Positions 45,029 to 52,488 of a DNA stretch of 64,000 nucleotides are shown here, one piece after another. Source of the stretch: UBA2336 sp964419145 (GTDB lineage Bacteria; Bacteroidota; Bacteroidia; Cytophagales; Cyclobacteriaceae). Below the pieces are notes generated by a model. It was not told the origin of the DNA and made no database searches. It worked only from the letters and a program-made list of their open reading frames with translations. The position numbers and the translations under genes are program-made. Position 1 is the first letter of the stretch, and every line of letters begins with the position of its first letter. Location of the stretch: positions 1 through 64,000 of the forward strand of contig CAYQOM010000006.1 in assembly GCA_964419145.1 (NCBI GenBank), in the 5' to 3' direction.

Positions 45029-48000
45029 ATGAGTGAGGAAATTCTCAAAGCGCTGACCCAACTTTTTGCCATCATTACCAAGCAGGATGGTGGCGTGTCG
45101 GCAAACGAAAGACAGTACGTAATCAATTTCTTTCAAACGGAATTGGACCAGGACACTATTAAAGAGTACCTGGCGCAGTATGATGAACAATCCGGCTATG
45201 GCAAAACCGAAGAAGACGGTGGAAAAAAATTGACATCCGTTAAAGAATCTGTTCGCGTACTCGGTATCTGTAAAAAGATCAATAAAACCCTTACCCAAAA
45301 ACAAAAGGTTGTTGTGCTCATTAAGCTACTGGAACTCGTAGCTATCGATAAGAACTTCTCTGCCCAGCGCATGGAAATCATAAACACGGTTTCAACAGTG
45401 TTTAACATTGAAAAAGAAGAGTACGACCTGATTGAAAATTTCATAACCACAGAAGACCCACGCACGCTTCCTTTCGCAGATCTTTTATTGGCAAGCAAGG
45501 ACGAGAAGATTGAGGGCAAATCATACAAACATATTCACGCACACATTGAGGGTATTCTGTTATTCTTGCGGATACGCAGTGTAGACATGTATTACGCCAA
45601 GTACATGGGTGATGAATCGAACCTGTTAAACGGGTTTATCATGCAACCTAACAGGGCTTATTTGTTCTCACACGGAAGCACCATTAAAACCCAGGCAGGT
45701 GACGCGCTCTACTACAGCGATCTGGTTGCCGACTTTAACGACGAAATAAAAACCACTAAACTTTCCTTTAATGCCAACATTGAGGAGTTGCGCTTTCCTA
45801 ACGGTGTAATTGGCTTGCGCGATGTTTCCGTTTCGGAAGGCCCGGGAAAACTTATTGGCATTATGGGGGCCAGTGGTGCAGGTAAAACCACTTTGTTAAA
45901 CGTACTGGCCGGTCTTGTTCCTCCCACTAAAGGAAAAATACTCATCAACGGCTTCGACATTTTCGAAGAGAAAGAAAAGATACAAGGTGTAATTGGATAC
46001 GTTTCGCAGGATGACCTGCTCATCGAAGAACTTACCGTTTACCAAAACTTATACTACAACGCCAAGCTGTGCTTTGCCCACTTTACCGAAGCTGAAATTC
46101 AGCAACGGGTAATGGAGGTCTTGGAAAACCTCGGGTTGGATCAACGCAAAGACCTGAAAGTGGGTAACCCCCTTGAAAAAACCATTAGTGGCGGTCAACG
46201 TAAGCGATTGAACATTGCCCTTGAACTGATTCGCGAGCCGGCCATCTTATTCTTAGATGAACCTACATCAGGTTTATCCTCTCGCGATTCAGAAAACGTA
46301 ATCGACTTATTAAAAGAACTTTCCCTGAAGGGTAAGTTGATCTTTGTGGTTATTCACCAACCCTCATCCGACATCTACAAGATGTTCGACAAGATGATCA
46401 TTATGGATACGGGTGGATACCCAGCCTACTACGGCCCTCCGGTAGAAGCGGTAACTTATTTTAAAAGGTCAACGTTACAGGTTGACAGCAACCGCGGGCA
46501 GTGTGAAACCTGCGGTAACGTTAACCCGGAACAGATTTTCAATATCATTGAAGCCAAAGTGGTTGATGAATACGGTCAGCCAACGAATAAACGCAAAATC
46601 AACCCCGTACAATGGAACGAATGGTTTAAGGAGCGATTCAGACTTGGGCGGGTAGAGGATGTTCGCGAAGAACCACCCAAATCGTTGAACATACCGGGCA
46701 AAATAAAGCAAGCCATCATATTTGCTACGCGCGATACACTATCGAAACTCAGCAACAAGCAATACCTGCTCATCAACTTACTTGAGGCCCCTTTGCTTGC
46801 GCTGATACTTGCCGTCATCATTAAATACAAGAGTGCACCAGGAGGAAAGGAATACCTGTTCCGTTTCAATGATAACTTCCCGGCCTTCATTCTGATGAGC
46901 ATTATTGTAGCTCTGTTCATGGGACTTACGGTGAGTGCCGAAGAAATTATCCGCGATCGGAAAATTTTAAAACGCGAATCATTTTTGAACCTGAGCTGGA
47001 ACAGCTACCTCACCTCAAAGGTGGCCATTCTCTTTACGCTTTCCGCCATTCAAACCTTAACGTTTGTACTGGTGGGGCATCTCATTCTTGAGATTGAATG
47101 GCGCATGATTTTCCCGTTCTGGTTTACGTTGTTTACGGTTTCCTGCATGTCGAATGTGTTGGGATTAAACATTTCATCAGCATTCAACTCAGCGGTGACC
47201 GTGTACGTAATGATTCCGCTTCTGCTTATTCCGCAGATGATTTTGAGCGGACTGCTCTTCCGTTTCGATAAACTGAACGACCTGATCAGTACCAAAGGAA
47301 AAGTTCCGCTGGTGGCCGACTTCATGGCATCGCGCTGGGCGTATGAAGCACTCGCTGTGGATGCTTTTAAAAATAACTCATACGAGAAACCGTATTACGA
47401 TTACGAAAAGTTTGAGTCTCAAGCTGACTTCAAGTCTTCATTCCTGATTGATGAGTTGGAGAAAAAAAGAAAGTTCATCAGTGAGCATTACCAATCAACT
47501 GAGGATTCCGTTCGAAAGCATATTGAGAAAGATCTTGAGATCATCCGGAAAAGCTTGAAGGATGACTATTTCAAGAAAGGGTTGGATAATCTGAACTTTG
47601 ACAATACATGGACAACAGACATGTATTCACCTGAAGTAGATAAGCAACTGGAGGAATTCTTTTTAGCATACAAACGATTTTATCAGGATGCCTATAACAA
47701 AGCTGTAGCTGCTCGGGAAAGATTAATCTATGAAAAAGAAAATGACAAAACAGATTCGTACAATTTGAACGACTTCAAGAACAGCTACTATAACGAAAGC
47801 CTGGCCGACCTGGTGAAGAATGTTTCTACAAAGGACCGTATTCTGGAATACAAAGGTGAACTTGTCCAGCAGATAAATCCTGTATTTCTTGATCCTGTTA
47901 ATACCGGACCTTTGAACTACCGGGCTCATTTTTTTGCACCCAAAAAGAACCTGTTCAATACCCAATGGGAAACCTACCGGTTTAACATGGCGGTAATCTG

Positions 48001-48097
48001 GTTTATGGCCATCGGGTTTTATATTACATTATATTTCGAGTTACTCCGGAAGTTTATTGACCTGTTTGGTAAGGTTAACCTTCCGACAAAAAAATAG
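45029..48097 (+). CDS. ABCG-type ABC transporter fused to a TerB-like N-terminal domain
   Basis: 1022 residues. About 1-140 is a helical TerB-like region (SANERQYVINFFQ, SAQRMEIINTV). After an unassigned linker (about 150-250) comes the nucleotide-binding domain: Walker A GASGAGKTT (near 280), signature ISGGQRKR (near 388), Walker B ILFLDEPTSGL. A CETCG motif near 492 may bind metal with other Cys. Five to six membrane helices begin near 583; between the helix ending near 745 and the last one (about 985-1008) lies a roughly 240-residue charged, partly coiled segment. The domain order (NBD then TMD) is ABCG. Substrate unknown. It follows the SiaC gene and may be part of the pathway's output. 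Confidence 0.88.
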   Translation: MSEEILKALTQLFAIITKQDGGVSANERQYVINFFQTELDQDTIKEYLAQYDEQSGYGKTEEDGGKKLTSVKESVRVLGICKKINKTLTQKQKVVVLIKLLELVAIDKNFSAQRMEIINTVSTVFNIEKEEYDLIENFITTEDPRTLPFADLLLASKDEKIEGKSYKHIHAHIEGILLFLRIRSVDMYYAKYMGDESNLLNGFIMQPNRAYLFSHGSTIKTQAGDALYYSDLVADFNDEIKTTKLSFNANIEELRFPNGVIGLRDVSVSEGPGKLIGIMGASGAGKTTLLNVLAGLVPPTKGKILINGFDIFEEKEKIQGVIGYVSQDDLLIEELTVYQNLYYNAKLCFAHFTEAEIQQRVMEVLENLGLDQRKDLKVGNPLEKTISGGQRKRLNIALELIREPAILFLDEPTSGLSSRDSENVIDLLKELSLKGKLIFVVIHQPSSDIYKMFDKMIIMDTGGYPAYYGPPVEAVTYFKRSTLQVDSNRGQCETCGNVNPEQIFNIIEAKVVDEYGQPTNKRKINPVQWNEWFKERFRLGRVEDVREEPPKSLNIPGKIKQAIIFATRDTLSKLSNKQYLLINLLEAPLLALILAVIIKYKSAPGGKEYLFRFNDNFPAFILMSIIVALFMGLTVSAEEIIRDRKILKRESFLNLSWNSYLTSKVAILFTLSAIQTLTFVLVGHLILEIEWRMIFPFWFTLFTVSCMSNVLGLNISSAFNSAVTVYVMIPLLLIPQMILSGLLFRFDKLNDLISTKGKVPLVADFMASRWAYEALAVDAFKNNSYEKPYYDYEKFESQADFKSSFLIDELEKKRKFISEHYQSTEDSVRKHIEKDLEIIRKSLKDDYFKKGLDNLNFDNTWTTDMYSPEVDKQLEEFFLAYKRFYQDAYNKAVAARERLIYEKENDKTDSYNLNDFKNSYYNESLADLVKNVSTKDRILEYKGELVQQINPVFLDPVNTGPLNYRAHFFAPKKNLFNTQWETYRFNMAVIWFMAIGFYITLYFELLRKFIDLFGKVNLPTKK

Positions 48098-48111
48098 CAT
48101 TCTTGTACTGT

Positions 48112-48142
48112 TTTGGTCAGGAATGGCGAATTATTAACTTTG
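48112..48142 (+). promoter_or_regulatory. Bacteroidota-type promoter before the lipoprotein gene
   Basis: TTTG (48112-48115) and TAACTTTG (48135-48142) are 19 bases apart, a full match to the -33/-7 consensus, 21 bases before the ATG at 48164. It is the best promoter match found in the window and suggests the two downstream genes form their own unit. Confidence 0.75.
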
Positions 48143-48163
48143 TAAGCTTCTAATTTTGATACT

Positions 48164-49063
48164 ATGAAAGTTGTAAAAATCGGGTTGTTTGCGCTGATTT
48201 TGGCTGCTTGCAGCTCTGGAAAAAAAACGGACGAACAGGCCTTTCTGGAGACCCTAGACTCTGCCAAAAACGAGGGTCCAACTATTTCTGAAGCCGTAAT
48301 TGGCGACATCCTACAGCAGATTCCAAGCCCCCTTGAAATCTCCGTTCTCCTAAAGGAGGCCGGCAAAAAGTATAATGTTAATTACCTGAACTCCCCCGAC
48401 AACCTTCCCAAGTACAACAGTAATTTCAAGAAAGCCCTCAATCTTGGAATCTATGGTACAGATCTAGGATACACCAATATTTACGAGCAAAATCAGGATG
48501 GGGTAAAGTACATTTCCACCATTAAAAGCCTGGCTGACGGACTGAACATTGGCCAGTTCTTTGATATTGAAACCATAGGCCGGTTGGCTACCAACAGCAA
48601 GAACCTGGATTCATTGTTGCTGATTACCACCCAAAACTTCAATAGCATTAACCACTACCTCCAAACCCAGGGCCGGGCAAACCTAAGCGTACTCTTGTTA
48701 ACTGGTGGTTGGTTAGAAGCTGTGCATATCACGTGTAACGTAGCCAATAGCGACCCTACCAATAAAGAACTCCAGGAGAAAATTGGTGAGCAAAAGGTTA
48801 TTTTGGAGAACATTATGCTGCTCTTATCCTTCTATCAGGAAACTGATCAAAATATGGCATCCTTATTGAGTGACATGAAGGAATTACAAGCGGCTTTTGA
48901 TAAAGTGAACATTACGTATACCTATAAAGAATCATCTTTTGAGATTGTTGATGGCGTTATGGTAATTAAAGATAACAGCACTACCACTATCGACATTACA
49001 CCGGAAGACATTGAGAGCATACGCTCCATCACATCATCCATTAGAACAAAGATTACAAGCTAA
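48164..49063 (+). CDS. Predicted lipoprotein of unknown function
   Basis: 299 residues with a lipobox (FALILAACSSG, Cys 16). The mature protein is largely helical, with TISEAVIGDILQQIPSPLEIS near residue 40, and ends in a region with ITPEDIESIRSITSSI. No family is recognised by eye. It precedes a small secreted protein by 11 bases and follows the transporter gene; both products would act in the envelope. Confidence 0.75.
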   Translation: MKVVKIGLFALILAACSSGKKTDEQAFLETLDSAKNEGPTISEAVIGDILQQIPSPLEISVLLKEAGKKYNVNYLNSPDNLPKYNSNFKKALNLGIYGTDLGYTNIYEQNQDGVKYISTIKSLADGLNIGQFFDIETIGRLATNSKNLDSLLLITTQNFNSINHYLQTQGRANLSVLLLTGGWLEAVHITCNVANSDPTNKELQEKIGEQKVILENIMLLLSFYQETDQNMASLLSDMKELQAAFDKVNITYTYKESSFEIVDGVMVIKDNSTTTIDITPEDIESIRSITSSIRTKITS

Positions 49064-49074
49064 GATAATTAACC

Positions 49075-49500
49075 ATGAAAAAGTTAGTCTTTTTTATTTT
49101 CTCTGTATTCCTGATCAGCACGTCTGAGGCCTCTGCACAGTGCAACGCAGAAGATCTTTCAAACGACTGTATTCCGAAACTGGCTTCAGGCTTCAATTTT
49201 TTAAAGAGCTACAAAATTGATGGCGGTGGGGGCTCAAAAGATAAAGTTGAATACTCCTACGTGTTCACCAAAGGAACACAATACATGATCAACATTTGTG
49301 CTCCTGGTCAGCCTACCGATGGCATTGTTGTTACGTTATACGATTCAAACCGAAACAAAGTAGCCTCCAGTAAAATCAATGGACAGTTTATTTCGGCAAT
49401 TGCCTTCCCGTGCAATGCAACCGGAATTTACTACATCCAGTACACGTTTGATGGTTCATCAAAATACTGTGGCGGTAGTGCCCTTGGTTTCAAACGTTAA
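49075..49500 (+). CDS. Small secreted protein of unknown function
   Basis: 141 residues with a signal peptide (LVFFIFSVFLISTSEASAQ). The mature part has four to six Cys (QCNAEDLSNDC, INICAPG, FPCN, KYCGG) and beta-rich segments (GIVVTLYDSNRN, GIYYIQYTFDG) recalling a small jelly-roll or pre-peptidase C-like fold. Disulphides are likely. Probably co-transcribed with the lipoprotein before it and ended by a very strong terminator. Confidence 0.75.
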   Translation: MKKLVFFIFSVFLISTSEASAQCNAEDLSNDCIPKLASGFNFLKSYKIDGGGGSKDKVEYSYVFTKGTQYMINICAPGQPTDGIVVTLYDSNRNKVASSKINGQFISAIAFPCNATGIYYIQYTFDGSSKYCGGSALGFKR

Positions 49501-49520
49501 CGTTTAATCAATCAATATTT

Positions 49521-49552
49521 AAAAAACCCTGACAGAAATGTCAGGGTTTTTT
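49521..49552 (+). terminator. Strong intrinsic terminator
   Basis: A perfect 14-bp stem (aaaaaaccctgaca / tgtcagggtttttt) closes a GAAA tetraloop. It ends the lipoprotein/secreted protein unit. Confidence 0.95.
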
Positions 49553-49592
49553 GTTTATGAATATTATCCTGCCAATTTCGTAATTCAATACC

Positions 49593-50246
49593 ATGCAGGA
49601 ATTTACAACTCATTTCAATTTTAGTGCCCGCTACTACACTCTGGGTACATTAACCGATCAAACGCAGCAGGTATGGTTTGTCTTGCATGGGTACGGCCAG
49701 TTGGCTCGCTATTTTTTGCAAAAGTTTGAGGTGCTTCAACAAAAAGGAATTTATGTGGTGGCCCCGGAGGGACTATCACGCTTTTACCTGGAAGATGTAA
49801 CCAAACGAGCCATTACCGGAAACAATCGCGTGGGTGCGACCTGGATGACGGCAGAGAACAGGTTGATGGATATTGATAATTACCTCACCTATTTGCAGCA
49901 AATTTACACGGAGGTTATCGGTACAAAGAAATGCACCGTTAGCCTGCTTGGGTTTTCACAAGGTGCAGCAACCGCATCACGATGGGCATTGCGTCACCCG
50001 CACAACTTTAAGCGCCTTATCCTTTGGGCAGGCATATTTCCCCCCGACATGGATTTTGAAAAAGGGAAACAAATACTGGCGGATAAAGAAATTACAATGG
50101 TGTATGGGGAACATGATCCCTATGTAACAGATGAGCGCCTAAACGAAATGACAAACCTGGCTAACCGCCTTCAGGTAATACCAAACTTGATTACATTCCC
50201 AGGCGGTCATGAAATTGATTCACAAACACTGGAAAAACTGGGCTAA
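49593..50246 (+). CDS. Alpha/beta hydrolase (phospholipase/carboxylesterase-like)
   Basis: 217 residues. The serine hydrolase set is visible: oxyanion segment LHGYGQLA, nucleophile S122 in GFSQGAA, Asp in YGEHDPYV and His in PGGHEID. No signal peptide, so it is probably cytoplasmic. It resembles the phospholipase/carboxylesterase family; substrate unknown. Its stop overlaps that of the convergent SDR gene by four bases. Confidence 0.88.
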   Translation: MQEFTTHFNFSARYYTLGTLTDQTQQVWFVLHGYGQLARYFLQKFEVLQQKGIYVVAPEGLSRFYLEDVTKRAITGNNRVGATWMTAENRLMDIDNYLTYLQQIYTEVIGTKKCTVSLLGFSQGAATASRWALRHPHNFKRLILWAGIFPPDMDFEKGKQILADKEITMVYGEHDPYVTDERLNEMTNLANRLQVIPNLITFPGGHEIDSQTLEKLG

Positions 50247-51001
50247 AGATTTTTCTTCACCAATGTACTGGAAGCCTGGGCTGTTGGAAAGATGGTTATA
50301 TCGGCCAACACTACATGTTCGGGTTGTTGCAAAACATACCGGATAACCTCGGCAATATCCTGAGCCAATAGCGGTTTAAATCCCTTGTAAACAGAAGATG
50401 CCCGTTCTTCATCACCCTTAAAACGTACCAGCGAAAATTCAGTTTCAACTAAGCCTGGATGAATAGCCGTTACCTTAATACCATGTGTATTTAAATCGAT
50501 GCGCATACCTTTGGTTAGCGCATCCACGGCAAACTTACTGGCCGAATATACATTTCCGTTTGGATAAACTTCTTTTCCTGCAATGGATCCTAAGTTAACA
50601 ATATGACCTGATTGCCGCTCCACCATACCCGGAATAACCATTTTGGTGATATACAACAACCCCTTTACATTAATGTCGATCATGGCATCCCAGTCCCGAA
50701 CATCACCTTTTTGTATTGGATCAAGACCATGTGCATTACCGGCATTATTAATCAATACATCAACCTTTTGCCAGGGTTGTGGTAACCCATTAAATGCTTT
50801 TTCTACAGCATGCTGATCACGAATGTCGAAGCAAAGTATTTCCACTTCGGTGAGTTTGCTTAGTAAAGCTTGCTCACGAAGCAGGCGTTCCTTCCTGCGA
50901 CCACACAGAATTAATTTGAAATCGTGCTTGGCCAGTTCATGTGCAGTTGCCAGGCCAATGCCTGAAGTAGCACCGGTAATTAACGCTATTCGTTTCGACA
51001 T
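50243..51001 (-). CDS. Short-chain dehydrogenase/reductase (YdfG-like)
   Basis: 252 residues. Classical SDR: TGATSGIG cofactor loop, NNAGNA, catalytic Ser in LGSIAGKEVY and YSASKFAV (Tyr, Lys). The sequence around IHPGLVETEFS fits YdfG-type 3-hydroxy acid dehydrogenases. The start ATG overlaps the porT stop (TAATG on the minus strand), so it is the third gene of a ubiE-porT-SDR unit. Confidence 0.9.
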   Translation of the reverse strand: MSKRIALITGATSGIGLATAHELAKHDFKLILCGRRKERLLREQALLSKLTEVEILCFDIRDQHAVEKAFNGLPQPWQKVDVLINNAGNAHGLDPIQKGDVRDWDAMIDINVKGLLYITKMVIPGMVERQSGHIVNLGSIAGKEVYPNGNVYSASKFAVDALTKGMRIDLNTHGIKVTAIHPGLVETEFSLVRFKGDEERASSVYKGFKPLLAQDIAEVIRYVLQQPEHVVLADITIFPTAQASSTLVKKNL

Positions 51002-51738
51002 TATTGAAAGAGCAGGTAAAAGGTTACTGTGTTCGTGTTTACCCGTTGCAGGGGTCTTCCAAAATCATTTTCCCGATTGTCCAAATGATCAACTATGCCG
51101 CGGGAAAATCTGATTTCAGGAGAAAATTTAAACAAGGGAAAATATAAATCGAAACCGATACCGGCTTCAACATTCAGGTTTATGGGCGTAACTTCAAGTG
51201 AGTTGGTTACATTTTCAATTTCCTTTTTTCCCGAAGCTTCAATACCCGGTTTAATACCACCGATCATATACATGCGCACATTACCTCTGCGCATCGACTT
51301 GTACTTAACCAACATCGGAAACTCCACCATGGTTGTTTCCACCAATTGGCGTTGTGACGAACCATCAGTAAATCGATATAACAACGTATGTTCGTAAAAG
51401 GCAACTTTAGGAGTCAGGCGTAAATCAACAAACTCATGAAGGCGATAGTTAACAATAAAACCCAAGGAAAAACCGGGCTTCCATTCCGGGGTAACGGCAA
51501 ACAGCGTATCGAATGATGGCGTTACAAATTCATCGGCATATTTAATCTGGTAAGCAGTTGAATGCAGCCCGATCAAAAATCCATACGTGAGCTTTCGCTT
51601 CTCATCATAATACGGATTGTTCTTACGTGCCCATAAAAAGTTTTGGGCTTGTGCAGCACCAGCCACTAGCAACAGTAAAACAACAACTACTTTTGGGCCG
51701 TATAGATAGAACTTATTCCGAACGTTAATGGCTTGCAT
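51001..51738 (-). CDS. porT: PorT, outer membrane protein of the type IX secretion system
   Basis: 245 residues. A hydrophobic signal region (about 16-31, ending AAQAQ) precedes a beta-barrel with WARKNNPYYDEKRKLTYGF near the start, typical of PorT. PorT is required for T9SS export (established for Porphyromonas gingivalis and Flavobacterium SprT). The frame overlaps the end of ubiE by 52 bases; no alternative start codon keeps the full signal peptide. It is followed by the SDR with a TAATG overlap. Confidence 0.88.
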   Translation of the reverse strand: MQAINVRNKFYLYGPKVVVVLLLLVAGAAQAQNFLWARKNNPYYDEKRKLTYGFLIGLHSTAYQIKYADEFVTPSFDTLFAVTPEWKPGFSLGFIVNYRLHEFVDLRLTPKVAFYEHTLLYRFTDGSSQRQLVETTMVEFPMLVKYKSMRRGNVRMYMIGGIKPGIEASGKKEIENVTNSLEVTPINLNVEAGIGFDLYFPLFKFSPEIRFSRGIVDHLDNRENDFGRPLQRVNTNTVTFYLLFQ

Positions 51739-52409
51739 GAAACTTGGTTAAATCCTACGTCTTTGAGAATCTGTAAAAAATCCTGTCCGTCCGGAAACGC
51801 CTCCACGGATTCGGGCAGGTAATCATACGCAGCCTTATCCCGTGAAATCCAACGTCCGAGTTTAGGCAAAATGGCCTTAAAATAAAAGCTATAGACTTGC
51901 TTAAACGGAAACCGCTTTGGTCGCGAAAATTCCAAAACCACCAACGTGGCCCCTGGTTTCATTACACGGAGTATTTCAGCAAGACCTTTTACCAGATTTT
52001 CAAAGTTGCGCACTCCAAATGCAACGGTTACAGCATCGAATTTATTTTGCTCAAACGGAAGATTTTCCGAATCAGCCTGTATCATTTCAATCACGTGAGC
52101 CACTCCCTTGCTTGTCATTTTTTTTCTACCCACATCCAACATTCCGGCTGAAATGTCAACACCAATTATTTTTTCGGGGTTTAGTTCAAGCGATTGCAAT
52201 GCAAAATCACCGGTGCCGGTTGCCACGTCCAGCATAATCTTGGGCGATGAAGGTTTCAGTAACTTAACTGCCTTTTTTCGCCAACCTTTATCAATGCCCA
52301 GGCTTAGAAAATGGTTTAAGAAATCGTACCGATGGCTGATGTTATCAAACATTTGCGCCACCTGCTCCTTTTTAGTGGTCGGCTGATCTTTATAGGGAAC
52401 TACCGTCAT
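51687..52409 (-). CDS. ubiE: Demethylmenaquinone methyltransferase
   Basis: 240 residues (also called menG). Last step of menaquinone synthesis: SAM-dependent C-methylation of demethylmenaquinone. The YDFLNHFLSLGIDKGWR signature, SAM loop DVATGTGDFA and later GVRNFENLVKGLAEILRV motif are canonical. Bacteroidota normally use menaquinone, so the menaquinone reaction is assumed. First gene of the ubiE-porT-SDR unit. Confidence 0.95.
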   Translation of the reverse strand: MTVVPYKDQPTTKKEQVAQMFDNISHRYDFLNHFLSLGIDKGWRKKAVKLLKPSSPKIMLDVATGTGDFALQSLELNPEKIIGVDISAGMLDVGRKKMTSKGVAHVIEMIQADSENLPFEQNKFDAVTVAFGVRNFENLVKGLAEILRVMKPGATLVVLEFSRPKRFPFKQVYSFYFKAILPKLGRWISRDKAAYDYLPESVEAFPDGQDFLQILKDVGFNQVSCKPLTFGISSIYTAQK

Positions 52410-52488
52410 GAATACACGTTTGATCTACAAACAAAACAAGGCGGCAAATTGCTAATAAATCGGGATAAAAAATGAAGGAATTCAGACC

